Counted from the first letter of the stretch, positions 25,836-34,306 are shown. The stretch: 64,000 nucleotides of DNA from an uncultured Bacillota bacterium (GCA_949287095.1 CASEFA010000003.1:62001-126000), one strand, 5' to 3'. Notes: generated from the letters alone by a model not told the origin. Made by a program: numbers and translations.

Positions 25836-26936
25836 TTATTTTCCTTCGCTTCTCTTATTGCCGAACGCTATTATGAAGCATGCGATTATGCAGATGATAA
25901 CGGCAACCTTTCCGTAGAAAGGAACTGCTCCGGCAACGATTTCGCCTGTCTCGGCATTGGCAGCGGTACCGCTTGCGGCAAGACCGAAGTTATGAGCAAG
26001 CGCTGCGCCGATGAACATTCCGGCTACGGTAAATGCGGAGTCGGAAGATCCCTGGCCTGCGAGAATGAGCTGTCTCAGCGGGCATCCGCCTGCCAGAACT
26101 GCAGCAAATCCTACGGTGTACATTCCCAGGATGTTCCACAGATGCTCGGAGTGAGCGATAACTCCCGGGGTATCAAATGCAAGCTTGAAGTTGCCCATAG
26201 CGATGTTGTAGATAAGCATTACTACAAACAGGCCTGCGATAACGCAGAGAAGGTCGAAGTTCTTCATCAGGAATACGTCTCTCAGGCTTCCCGCAAAGCA
26301 CATTCTGGACTTCTGCGCAAACGCTCCGAAGAGAAGTCCTCCTACGAGGGAAAGCACCAGTGGAGCGTGCATGCTTCCCGGACCGGTTTCGCTGAACTTC
26401 AGGATAGACGGTACGAAGATGAGCAGCGCAAGGATTCCCAGCATGAGTACAGGGAGCACTCCGCCTGCCATTCTGTTGGTAACGTGAGCGCGGCCCAGGG
26501 TGAATCCCTTCTTGAGAGCCACAACGCCCGTTGCAACGCCACCTGCAAAACCGATAAGAGCAACCCATGCGTTAAGGTCGCCTGCGGACATTCTGATAAC
26601 CATTCTCAGCGGGCATCCCAGGAATACCAGAGAACCGATAACGATAATAATTCCCAGTACAAATCTTATTGCAGGGGAAGATCCTGCCGTTGAACGGTAC
26701 TCTTTCGTTGCCACGGAGATAGCGAACGCTCCGAGAACCAGACCTATGATTTCAGGTCTTGCATACTGTACCGTAGCCGTGGTCTGAAGACCGAGAGCTC
26801 CTGCCGTATCTCTGATGAAGCAGGCGATACAGAATGCCATGTTGGCAGGGTTACCGAAGTAGGCAAGCGCCGCAGCGATAGCTCCGCAGAGAACTCCGGC
26901 GAGAGCAAGCCACTTCTTAGATGATGACATGTTCAT
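25836..26936 (-). CDS. yedE: YedE-type putative selenium transporter
   Basis: A 366-residue polytopic membrane protein of the YeeE/YedE family with about ten hydrophobic segments. The two half-repeats each contain a cysteine-bearing GGCPLR-type motif (FLGCPLRMVIRMSAGD and LAGGCPLRQLILAGQGSSDS), the signature of YeeE/YedE channels that pass thiosulfate or related Se/S species. Position between a selenocysteine-lyase-like enzyme and TusA/DUF3343 matches the selenium-metabolism YedE subgroup. It starts at ATG 26936; an ATG six bases later is equally possible. Confidence 0.88.
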   Translation of the reverse strand: MNMSSSKKWLALAGVLCGAIAAALAYFGNPANMAFCIACFIRDTAGALGLQTTATVQYARPEIIGLVLGAFAISVATKEYRSTAGSSPAIRFVLGIIIVIGSLVFLGCPLRMVIRMSAGDLNAWVALIGFAGGVATGVVALKKGFTLGRAHVTNRMAGGVLPVLMLGILALLIFVPSILKFSETGPGSMHAPLVLSLVGGLLFGAFAQKSRMCFAGSLRDVFLMKNFDLLCVIAGLFVVMLIYNIAMGNFKLAFDTPGVIAHSEHLWNILGMYTVGFAAVLAGGCPLRQLILAGQGSSDSAFTVAGMFIGAALAHNFGLAASGTAANAETGEIVAGAVPFYGKVAVIICIIACFIIAFGNKRSEGK

Positions 26937-26971
26937 ATAGATAAGTTCCTCCTATAATATATTTACGGCAG

Positions 26972-28123
26972 TCAGTTTTCCTCGGATAATTCCTCGGATA
27001 TTTCTCTTACCGCACATATCGCAGAATCTATCTCTTCTCCCGTATTAAAGTACGACATGCTGAATCGTACCGCCCCCTGCTCCACGGTTCCCAGGCTCTC
27101 GTGCATCTCAGGCGCGCAGTGAGCTCCAGGCCTCGTGGCTATATCGTAATCCATGCTGAGTATATCGCTTATTTCCGATGAATCGGCGTTTCCGATGTTA
27201 AGAGCCACCACAGGGCACCTGACTTCCGCGTCAAAATCCCCGTAAAGCTTGACTCCAGGAATGTCCCTTACGCCATCCACAAAGCGCTTCATCAGGCTTT
27301 GTTCCTTCTCCCTGATTTCATTGATCCCGGTCTTTTCTATAAAATCTATGGCCGCCGAAAGTCCCGCTATACCGTGACCGTTAAGGGTTCCCGCCTCAAG
27401 GGCCGTAGGCATTTCCGACGGGTGGCGATGATTATACGTATCCACGCCGCTTCCGCCTCTCTTAAGAGGCTCTATCTCAAGTCCCTCTCTCACGCACATT
27501 CCTCCCGTACCCTGAGGCCCCAGAAGGCTCTTGTGTCCCGTGAAGCAGAGAACGTCTATATTCATTTTCTCAACGTCTATAGGAAGGACTCCAGCCGTCT
27601 GGGAGGCGTCCACTATGAAAAGCAGCCCATGGGCTTTGGCGATTCTCCCAACCTTCTCTATATCGTTTACGTTTCCCGTAAGATTGGAACCGTGGGTCAG
27701 CACGATGGCTCTGGTGTTGTCTCTAATGTTTTTTTCTATGTCGCCGGTAAGGAGCCTTCCCTTCTCGTCGCACTCTATCAAAGTCAGTTCGGCTCCCGCC
27801 TCTTCTCTCTCATACAAAGGCCGCAGCACCGAATTGTGCTCCATTACGCTGGAAATCACGTGATCGCCCGGCTTTATGAGTCCGTGTATGGCGATATTAA
27901 GGCTCTCCGTGGAATTGGAGGTAAATACCACCTGTTTCGGATTCTTCACACCGAAAAAACCGGCTATCTTCTCCCGGGCTCCGTATATGGTTCTGGCCGC
28001 ATCAAGAGCGGCCTCAGTCGTTCCTCTTCCCGCATTTCCGAGAGAAGTCATGGCAAAAACCACAGCGTCTATAACCTCCTGCGGTTTCCTTCTGCTCGTA
28101 GCGGCATTATCCAAGTAAATCAT
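26972..28123 (-). CDS. Class V aminotransferase, cysteine desulfurase/selenocysteine lyase-like
   Basis: A 383-residue PLP enzyme. The start MIYLDNAATSRRKP is the class V signature, TGHKSLLGPQGTGG holds the PLP lysine, and RPGAHCAPEMH holds the catalytic cysteine in the group II (SufS/CsdB-like) position. Such enzymes release sulfur or selenium as persulfide or selenide. It opens the transcript that continues with yedE, the TusA-like and DUF3343 genes, right after selD, so selenium release or delivery for selenophosphate synthesis is likely. Without an experiment I cannot exclude a plain cysteine desulfurase. Confidence 0.88.
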   Translation of the reverse strand: MIYLDNAATSRRKPQEVIDAVVFAMTSLGNAGRGTTEAALDAARTIYGAREKIAGFFGVKNPKQVVFTSNSTESLNIAIHGLIKPGDHVISSVMEHNSVLRPLYEREEAGAELTLIECDEKGRLLTGDIEKNIRDNTRAIVLTHGSNLTGNVNDIEKVGRIAKAHGLLFIVDASQTAGVLPIDVEKMNIDVLCFTGHKSLLGPQGTGGMCVREGLEIEPLKRGGSGVDTYNHRHPSEMPTALEAGTLNGHGIAGLSAAIDFIEKTGINEIREKEQSLMKRFVDGVRDIPGVKLYGDFDAEVRCPVVALNIGNADSSEISDILSMDYDIATRPGAHCAPEMHESLGTVEQGAVRFSMSYFNTGEEIDSAICAVREISEELSEEN

Positions 28124-28151
28124 TGAAATTTCCCCGTTTCTCTACCCTGTA

Positions 28152-28157
28152 ATTATA
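28152..28157 (-). promoter_or_regulatory. -10 element for the selenium-supply transcript
   Basis: A perfect TATAAT 29 bases before the desulfurase start, downstream of the selD terminator. The -35 (TTAGAC at 19 bases, TAGACC at 18) is poor. Confidence 0.55.
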
Positions 28158-28226
28158 TCATTTCAAGGGTTTTTCGGTCTAATTGATATTGCATATGAAC
28201 GCCGTCTGAAGCATTGAAAAAATCTA

Positions 28227-28272
28227 TAAAAAAACGCTTCAGTATCACCATTTACAGGTTTACTGAAGCGTT
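28227..28272 (-). terminator. Terminator after selD
   Basis: A perfect 12-bp stem (AACGCTTCAGTA and its complement, at 28261-28272 and 28233-28244), 16-base loop, followed on the minus strand by a T-run. Confidence 0.92.
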
Positions 28273-28277
28273 CGGTA

Positions 28278-29318
28278 CTATTTCAGATATATCAGCTTTT
28301 CACCCTTTGGCAAGGCGCGTCCTGCAATGCATGCTCCGCCGTCAGGCTCTGCCTCCTTAAGTTCTCCGAGAAAGGCTTCCGCCTCTTCCTCCGGCACCGC
28401 AAACAGAAGGCCTCCCGACGTCTGAGGATCGTAGAGAAGGTCCTCGTATACGTCCTCGATACCGCCCTTTTCGACCTGGTCCTGTCTGTGGCCCATGTTG
28501 CTGTAGGCTCCCGCAGGAACCAGTCCCATGGACGCATACTCAACGGCCCCTTCTATGTAGTTTATGGACTTGGTGTAAATCTCAAGGGATACGTCGCTTG
28601 CCTCTGCCATTTCGCAGCAGTGGCCTATTACGCCAAAGCCCGTAATGTCGGTGCAGGCGTGAACGGTGTACTTCTCCGAAACGCGCTTTGCGGTCTTATT
28701 CAACATGCTCATTACGGCTACTGCCGCCGCTTCGGCTTCGGCAGAGGCCATGCCTCCCTTGACGGCCGTGTTAATGACGCCGCTTCCCACCTTCTTAGTT
28801 AAGATGAGAACGTCACCTGCTGCGGCTCCGTGATTCTTATATACCTTATCCGGGTGAACAAAACCCGAAACGCACAGGCCGTACTTAGGCTCGTCGTCCT
28901 GAACGGAGTGACCGCCTACCAGCACTGCCCCCGTCTCCTTCACCTTATCCGCTCCGCCCCGGAGGATTTCGCCCAGAATCTCAACGTCAAGGCAGTTCGG
29001 AAAGCAAACTATGTTGAGGGCAACCTTAGGTTCCCCACCCATGGCGTATACGTCGCTTAAGGCATTGGCCGCGGCTATCTGTCCGAAGGTGTAAGGGTCG
29101 TCCACCACGGGAGTAAAAAAGTCAACAGTCTGAATCATGGCCGTCTCATCGTTTATTTTGTATATGGCTGCATCGTCTGAAGTTTCGATGCCCACGAGAA
29201 GATTGTCGTCGTGGAATTTCGGCAGCTTGCCCAGAACCTGAGCAAGGGTCTCGGGACCTATCTTCGCCGCTCAGCCGCTGGTCTTCGACATCTGAGTCAG
29301 CTTAATTTTCTCAGCCAT
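28278..29318 (-). CDS. selD: Selenophosphate synthetase, itself a selenoprotein
   Basis: SelD makes selenophosphate from selenide and ATP, the donor for selenocysteine synthesis. The full protein is 346 residues if the in-frame UGA at 29273-29271 (codon 16, context TSGUAAK) is read as selenocysteine; this is the catalytic position that is Cys or Sec in other SelD proteins. Downstream motifs include [27 protein letters not shown] and [13 protein letters not shown]. The true start is the ATG at 29318; starting later loses the glycine-rich loop and the active site. A hairpin follows the UGA. Regular terminator after the stop. As Sec is needed to make SelD, the gene forms a positive loop. Confidence 0.95.
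29239..29273 (-). promoter_or_regulatory. Candidate SECIS hairpin in selD
   Basis: Starting at the UGA, TGAGC pairs with GCTCA, and inside it GGTC-ccga-GACC forms an apical four-base-loop stem. The position directly after the UGA is where bacterial SelB binds. Drawn by eye. Confidence 0.6.
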
Positions 29319-29392
29319 GGGGACACCTTCTTTCTCTTTAAATTTCTGCGTTATGAATGACGTATTTGCCGTATATGCCGTATGTGTCGGCG

Positions 29393-29588
29393 TTCGACTT
29401 AAAGCCCCATTTTCAACAAAAAAGTCGAAGGTTTTTCGACCTTAAAGGGCAAATTCAGACAAAACGTCGAACATTTCGGGCTTCTACGGGACAAAATCGG
29501 CGATTTTGTTCGACTTCAAAGCCCAAAATCTGCATTTTTGTCGAAAAAGCCTTCGACTTAAACGACAAAAATCGCACATTTTGTCGAA
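29393..29588. repeat. Inverted-end 37-bp units, array C (TTCGAC type)
   Basis: It lies in the 395-base gap between the grdD terminator and selD. Four units of exactly 37 bp begin TTCGAC and end GTCGAA, at 29393-29429, 29435-29471, 29509-29545 and 29552-29588; a degenerate one fills 29475-29508. Spacers between intact neighbours are five and six bases, so adjacent ends form tight palindromes (GTCGAA, 5-6 bases, TTCGAC). The period is 42-43 bp. Interiors share only loose A-rich and TTAAAG-like tracts. The words occur eight times in 196 bp, against about 0.1 expected. A short frame across it changes phase between units and is not credible as a gene. Confidence 0.85.
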
Positions 29589-29663
29589 CACCCGCCGTGT
29601 AAGCCGTCAAAGTGCAGGCCGTAACACACAGGCCGCGCGCCGTAAAGCGCAGACGCCGGACTT

Positions 29664-29700
29664 AAAACGGCCCGGCGTCAACAATTCACACCGGGCCGCC
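29664..29700 (-). terminator. Terminator of the glycine reductase operon
   Basis: CGGCCCGG (29698-29691) pairs with CCGGGCCG (29675-29668) on the minus strand, followed by TTTTAAG, 14 bases after the grdD stop. Confidence 0.85.
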
Positions 29701-29713
29701 TACTCATTAAATT

Positions 29714-30829
29714 TTAACCTATGAAGTCCTTTTCAGCAAGTATCTGTCTCGCTTTTTCTTCATTGGCGTCGCTTATCAGGATTACAGGGCCTGTGCAGCC
29801 CATTCCCGTTTCGGCGTAGATGCCTTCAGCCCAGAGGGCTTTTGCGGCATCGTCAAGGTCGATAACCTCGATTCCGTGGATCTCTGCGGTTACGACCTCC
29901 TTAGGCGGGCACTTGACCTCGGCGGGTTCCGCCTCGCCGCCCTTCTTCTCTTTAACGCCCTCTAAGATGGCGTTAAGACCTGCGGCCTCGGCAGCGGCAA
30001 ACTCCGCCTTTGATACCTCGTATACCTTTCCCGCAAGAAGCTGTGAAGCGTATTCGATGGCGCCTGCTATAACCGGAGCGCCGGAAGCGCGGGACACAAT
30101 CATGATTACCTTGTCGTAGTCCTTGCCGATTCCCGGGCCGTAGCCGTAGCCTAAAGACTCATAGCTTCCGCCGGTAGTGTAGGCGGAGAATATCTTCATC
30201 ATGAGATTTCCGGTGAGGGAATCCATGACCATTACGTCAGCCGTTCCTTCGAGAAGGTCGTTTCCTCTCATTACGATTCCGCCGTCCGCTCTCGAGGAGG
30301 TTGCGAACGTAATGTCGTATCCTCCCTCCTTAAGCTTCAGGAGAGCCTTTTCCGTTTGGCGCGCGCCGTCCACGTTGGCGATGCCTACGGTAGGATTCTC
30401 AACTCCGGAAGCCTTTGCGGCTATGATGCCGTAAATGGCGTTCTTAACCATTCCTTCCACTCTGTCGGTGGAGGAAGTTCCGGTAGTTGCGGCAATGTAC
30501 ATTTCCCTGCCCATTCCCGGCGTGATTACTCTTCCGATGGTGGACACGCCGATAGGGAACGGATAGTGCATGGTAACGGCGCCGTCTATTTCTCCCGCAT
30601 CCAGCATTGCCTCCATCTTCTTATGAGCGTCTTCACCTTCGATTACAACCGCCTTGCAGCCTTTTTTCTCCGCAAGTCTGACGCCGGCGTAGATGTTGTC
30701 CATTCCGTGCTCAGTGCCGGAAACGGCAACTCCTATGACAGGCTGCTTTCCGAAGGAGCCCGTCTCGATGGCGTCTGCGATTTCCACGAAGGTCTTCGCT
30801 ATCATTTCTTTTATCTGCTTATCTGCCAT
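29714..30829 (-). CDS. grdD: Glycine reductase complex component C, subunit beta-like (GrdD)
   Basis: A 371-residue subunit of protein C, which takes the carboxymethyl-selenoether of GrdA to acetyl phosphate. The sequence resembles the phosphate acyltransferase PlsX-like fold (PVIGVAVSGTEHGMDNIYAGVRLAEKKGCKAVVIEGEDAHKKME). The start is the ATG at 30829, with GGAGG seven bases upstream; a longer frame from 30871 overlaps the grdC end. It is the last gene of the operon, 16 bases after grdC. Confidence 0.93.
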   Translation of the reverse strand: MADKQIKEMIAKTFVEIADAIETGSFGKQPVIGVAVSGTEHGMDNIYAGVRLAEKKGCKAVVIEGEDAHKKMEAMLDAGEIDGAVTMHYPFPIGVSTIGRVITPGMGREMYIAATTGTSSTDRVEGMVKNAIYGIIAAKASGVENPTVGIANVDGARQTEKALLKLKEGGYDITFATSSRADGGIVMRGNDLLEGTADVMVMDSLTGNLMMKIFSAYTTGGSYESLGYGYGPGIGKDYDKVIMIVSRASGAPVIAGAIEYASQLLAGKVYEVSKAEFAAAEAAGLNAILEGVKEKKGGEAEPAEVKCPPKEVVTAEIHGIEVIDLDDAAKALWAEGIYAETGMGCTGPVILISDANEEKARQILAEKDFIG

Positions 30830-30845
30830 ATTGCGTCCTCCCGTC

Positions 30846-32387
30846 CTATTCCGACAAAAGGGACTCAGCAAAATTTCTCATAGCCTCTCCGATGAGGGAC
30901 TTAACCTGCTCCTCGGAAACGCCTGCAGTCTCGCCTGTCTTGCCGTCGTTAGCCTCTACTATGAAGGAAACTCCGTCAAAGAGGTTAGTCATTCTTCCGA
31001 GGAAGAGACTTCCCTTACCTATAATCATGGCTCTCTTGATGTCGCCTGCCAGGATCTGGTCTCTTGCAAATGCCAGGTAAGGAACTCCGGAAGGAATGTG
31101 TCCCTGGGTAGGAGCCCAGCCCGTCATTCCGTGATCCTTTACAAAGTTTGCAAGTTCCTTTCTCTCCAGGTCGCCTCTCTTAACGCCGAGAGCCGCAATC
31201 ATCTTGTAGTTCGCCTCAGGAACGTCGCCTGCGCCTGCCGGCTTGGTGATGTCAGGGTTCTGAAGCTCAGGGGAATACTTATCCACGTCGGTGATCTTAA
31301 GACCTGCCTTGTCCAGCGGGTCGGTAACCAGAGAACCTATTACGTTCTGCGGCGCGGAACCGGTTCCTACGGTGTGTCTTCCCACGATATCGTTTCTGAT
31401 AACAGGGCTTACACCGTCGTTGGCGCTGATTAAAACAGCGAATCCGCCCAGGCAGTCCTCTAAGATTGGCATACCCTTCTTAACGTGGTCTTTTCCGTTC
31501 ATTCCAAGCTTTGCGGTGCATCCTCCGGCAGTTACTACTACGTTCTTGAAAGTTCCCGCCTTAACAAGAGAAGCCGCATCAAGGAGAGCGTGGGAAGGTC
31601 CTGCGCAGAAGCCTCTCACGTCGGAGCCTGAAGCGTTGACAAAGCCTGCAACCTCTGCGGCAGCCTTTGCGAAGTTTCCGCCGCCTCTCTGGTTCATATC
31701 TCCGCACGCTTCTTCGCAGCAGTCAACCACGTACTCTACCTCTGCAGGATCGATTCCGGTAACCTTTATCAGGTTCAGAAGGGCAAGCACGCTGGAAGCC
31801 TTGGAAACGATGTTTTCAAGCATTACGTGTGCAGAAAGATTAACGTCAACGTCGTGAGCTCTCTTCACTGCGCCTACCAGCTTTCCGTTGTTGTAAAGAC
31901 CTTCGGAGTGCTCCTCGTCTACCAGTCTCTTGATCTCAGCCTCATCGTCCTCGTTCTTGTCGAGGATTGCAACCTGCTCGTCAGTGAGAAGGTGATGAGC
32001 TGCAAGCTTTGCCTTAACGTCGGCGGCAAAGCCCTTCTCCAGCTTTACAAGGTCGAACACGTCGCAGATCTGCATGAGTCCCAGGAACTCGTCCTGAGGC
32101 ATAATCTCGCCGTACTTTCCTTCCTTCTTTCCTTCTACCTTCTTGTCGTACCAAGGGAACTCCATAGCGCCCAGCTCATCGCTGGTCATGTTTCCGATGT
32201 ATACCTGGTTAGGAGCGTAGTTTACCGCGTCCTCGAAACTTCTGATGTGGTTCGGAAGCTCCTTCAGATACTCGGAATCAGGATTTACGACCATTTCGGT
32301 GGTCTGAGTGGTTCCGTTATGTAAAACCATATCGGGAGTGTGAACCAGAATATAGCTCGCACCCTTTAAAACTGCGTAATTACTCAT
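30846..32387 (-). CDS. grdC: Glycine reductase complex component C, subunit alpha-like (GrdC)
   Basis: A 513-residue protein C subunit with similarity to beta-ketoacyl-ACP synthase III-type thiolases. The conserved cysteine region lies in RGFCAGPSHALLDAASLVKAGTFKNVVVTAGGCTAKLGMNGKDH. Protein C binds the acetyl group as a thioester and releases acetyl phosphate. Length and sequence match GrdC throughout, with no break. It lies 25 bases downstream of trxA. Confidence 0.94.
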   Translation of the reverse strand: MSNYAVLKGASYILVHTPDMVLHNGTTQTTEMVVNPDSEYLKELPNHIRSFEDAVNYAPNQVYIGNMTSDELGAMEFPWYDKKVEGKKEGKYGEIMPQDEFLGLMQICDVFDLVKLEKGFAADVKAKLAAHHLLTDEQVAILDKNEDDEAEIKRLVDEEHSEGLYNNGKLVGAVKRAHDVDVNLSAHVMLENIVSKASSVLALLNLIKVTGIDPAEVEYVVDCCEEACGDMNQRGGGNFAKAAAEVAGFVNASGSDVRGFCAGPSHALLDAASLVKAGTFKNVVVTAGGCTAKLGMNGKDHVKKGMPILEDCLGGFAVLISANDGVSPVIRNDIVGRHTVGTGSAPQNVIGSLVTDPLDKAGLKITDVDKYSPELQNPDITKPAGAGDVPEANYKMIAALGVKRGDLERKELANFVKDHGMTGWAPTQGHIPSGVPYLAFARDQILAGDIKRAMIIGKGSLFLGRMTNLFDGVSFIVEANDGKTGETAGVSEEQVKSLIGEAMRNFAESLLSE

Positions 32388-32412
32388 TCCTTATATGTCT
32401 CCTTATATAGAA

Positions 32413-32730
32413 CTATACGTACTTCTGAACCATAGCTTCTACAGCTTCTTTTGTAGCGTCGTCCTTAACCAGCTCTTCTACCTTCTCGCCGTCCTTGTAG
32501 ATAGCGATTACAGGAAGACCCATAACCTTCTGTCCGATTGCTACTCTTCTTGCCTTGGTGGTGTTGAGAGCGGTAAACTTCAGCTTGTCGCCGTATTTGT
32601 CGGCAAGAGCGTGCACGTGCGGCATGAGAGCCTGGCAAGGAACGCATCCGTCACCGTAAAAATCTACTAAAACATATCCTTCAGCCTTAAGTACTTCAGC
32701 CTCAAAAGTGGTCTTGTCCAGTTCTAACAT
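32413..32730 (-). CDS. trxA: Thioredoxin of the glycine reductase system
   Basis: A 105-residue thioredoxin that re-reduces GrdA after each turnover. The active site is GDGCVPC (Cys29, Cys32), not the usual WCGPC; the GCVPC form is known from thioredoxins of glycine-reducing clostridia such as Eubacterium acidaminophilum. The rest of the fold is normal, including the cis-proline loop (GLPVIAIYKDG). Located between trxB and grdC in the operon, so it is a dedicated copy. Confidence 0.95.
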   Translation of the reverse strand: MLELDKTTFEAEVLKAEGYVLVDFYGDGCVPCQALMPHVHALADKYGDKLKFTALNTTKARRVAIGQKVMGLPVIAIYKDGEKVEELVKDDATKEAVEAMVQKYV

Positions 32731-32750
32731 TTCTAAATCCTCCTTATGAA

Positions 32751-33686
32751 TTATTCGTGTTCTTCAATATACTTTCCTGCCTGAACTGCGGCGATTGCGC
32801 CGTCAGCGGCGGCAGTTACTACCTGTCTTAAGCTCTTTGCCCTGATGTCTCCTGCGGCAAATACACCCGGGATGTTGGTCTTCATGTCTGCGTCGGTCAG
32901 AATGTAGCCTCTCTCCATGTCAACCTTTCCCTCAAAGAGTGCAGACTGCGGCTTGTAACCGATGAATACGAAGATGCCGAAGGTTCCGTCCTCTTCGTCT
33001 GCGGTAACCTCAGTAAGCTCGCCGGTCTTAACGTTCTTTACGACCATGGACTCGACGATTCCGTCTCCCTTGATCTCCTCAACGACGGAGTCCCACATGA
33101 ATTCAATCTTGTCGTTCTTGAACGCCTTTTCCTGAATGGACTTGGCTGCTCTCAGCTCGTCTCTTCTGTGGATGATGGTTACCTTTCTCGCAAACTTTGT
33201 GAGATAGAGGGCCTCCTCAACCGCGGAATCTCCGCCTCCCACTACGTAAACCTCGAAATCCTCGAAGAATCCGGCATCGCAGGTAGCGCAGTAGGATACG
33301 CCTTTTCCGGTAAGCTCTTTCTCGCCCGGGCATCCTATAGGCATAGGATTAGCGCCTGCCGCAATTATAACTGTCTTAGCTCTATATTCATCGTTGATGC
33401 CCTTGAGCACCTTAACGTCGCCTTCAAGTTCTACTTCCTGAATGGTATCGAACACCTTTTCGCATCCGAAATGCTCGGTTTGCTTAACCATTCTCTCGAT
33501 AAGTGACGGACCGGTTTCTCCTTCGGTTCCGCCCGGATAGTTTTCAATCTCAGATGTGATTACGATCTGTCCGCCGTACTTCTGCTTTTCGATAATCAGT
33601 GTGTCAAGCTTTGCTCTTCCTGCATAGAGACCTGCGGAAAGTCCTGCCGGGCCTGCACCGATTACGATTACGTCATAAACTTTCAT
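32751..33686 (-). CDS. trxB: Thioredoxin reductase of the glycine reductase system
   Basis: A 311-residue flavoenzyme that passes electrons from a reduced pyridine nucleotide or ferredoxin to the dedicated thioredoxin. The FAD motif GAGPAG is at residues 10-15, the redox cysteines are in SYCATCDAG (133 and 136), and a second nucleotide-binding motif is VVGGGDSAVEEALYL. The HRRDELRAAKS segment after it is the NADPH-type HRR(x)R region. The ATG at 33686 is preferred, with AAGGAG 11 bases upstream; an ATG at 33695 has AAGGAG only two bases upstream and is unlikely. Confidence 0.93.
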   Translation of the reverse strand: MKVYDVIVIGAGPAGLSAGLYAGRAKLDTLIIEKQKYGGQIVITSEIENYPGGTEGETGPSLIERMVKQTEHFGCEKVFDTIQEVELEGDVKVLKGINDEYRAKTVIIAAGANPMPIGCPGEKELTGKGVSYCATCDAGFFEDFEVYVVGGGDSAVEEALYLTKFARKVTIIHRRDELRAAKSIQEKAFKNDKIEFMWDSVVEEIKGDGIVESMVVKNVKTGELTEVTADEEDGTFGIFVFIGYKPQSALFEGKVDMERGYILTDADMKTNIPGVFAAGDIRAKSLRQVVTAAADGAIAAVQAGKYIEEHE

Positions 33687-33726
33687 TTTAAGCATCTCTC
33701 CTTACAATCATTTTCTTTTGGCAAAC

Positions 33727-33759
33727 AAAGAGGCGAAGGTCGGGAGACCCCGCCCCTTT
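33727..33759 (-). other. GC-rich hairpin between grdA and trxB
   Basis: On the minus strand AAAGGGGCGGGGTC pairs across TCCC with GACC-tt-CGCCTCTTT. It starts 12 bases after the grdA stop. It has no long T-run, so RNA stabilisation or partial termination is more likely than full termination. Confidence 0.65.
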
Positions 33760-33770
33760 ATTTTGACTTA

Positions 33771-34232
33771 TTAAAGCTGTTCTCTGATTGCATTCATTTC
33801 GCTGCAGATGTCGTCTACATCCAGCACCATTTCCATCATGCTGATCTGCTCGTCATATACAGCCTCATCGATTTCTGCTTTAACCTCAGGTTCACAGATG
33901 TGATATACTGCGAGTTTCAACGAAACTCCTGCCAGTGGCCCTGCAAACGTTGGATCGCCGAGAGTTACAGTCTCAGCAGCAAGTCCTGCTGCCTCTCCCT
34001 CTGCAGCACCGAGAAGAACTACGATGTTCTCTGCTCCGTACTCTTCGGTAAATTCCTTTACTCTCTTCTGGTTCTCCAGGTCCATTGCCCCGGCGGCTGT
34101 TCAGACAAAGCACTCAGTAGAAGAAAATACTACTTCTGCGCCTGCTGATTCTGCACACGCGGCAATTGCTGGACCAGGTATACCGTCTCTGTCACCTATG
34201 ATGATAGCTTTCTTACCCTGAAGAATTGCCAT
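33771..34232 (-). CDS. grdA: Glycine reductase selenoprotein A
   Basis: GrdA is the small selenoprotein that carries the carboxymethyl group from protein B to protein C. The full protein is 153 residues if the UGA at 34103-34101 (codon 44) is read as selenocysteine, in the conserved context [17 protein letters not shown]; Cys41 is its redox partner (CFVU). The start is the ATG at 34232 with AAGGAGG about ten bases upstream. Starting after the UGA gives a 104-residue protein without the active site. It sits between grdB and trxB with GC-rich hairpins on either side. I did not see an unambiguous SelB hairpin here. Confidence 0.95.
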
Positions 34233-34288
34233 ATCTGTGTCCTCCTTTCTCATTAATAAGTCTCATTGCCTGTTGACAATCTATAGCA

Positions 34289-34306
34289 GGGGCGGGACTC
34301 CGCCCC
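34289..34306 (-). other. GC-rich hairpin between grdB and grdA
   Basis: GGGGCGG, four-base loop, CCGCCCC: a perfect 7-bp stem 14 bases after the grdB stop. No T-run follows. It is similar in sequence to the hairpin on the other side of grdA. Confidence 0.65.

Noticed and set aside
25776..26693. A 305-codon frame on the plus strand
   Set aside because: Antisense to the yedE gene; composition is that of a mirror frame (many C, S, H).
29393..29588. CRISPR array
   Set aside because: Only the 6-bp ends are shared; there are no identical repeats of 23 bp or more, no unique spacers of constant length, and no cas genes in the window.
29357..29602. An 81-codon frame on the plus strand across array C, with repeated FDLK
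   Set aside because: The peptide repeats only reflect the DNA units; units shift phase (42 and 43 bp steps), so repeats would not stay in frame, and there is no ribosome binding site.
33771..34085. A truncated grdA (104 codons) and two split grdB pieces as pseudogenes
   Set aside because: The in-frame UGA codons sit exactly at the known selenocysteine sites and selA, selB, selC and selD are all present.
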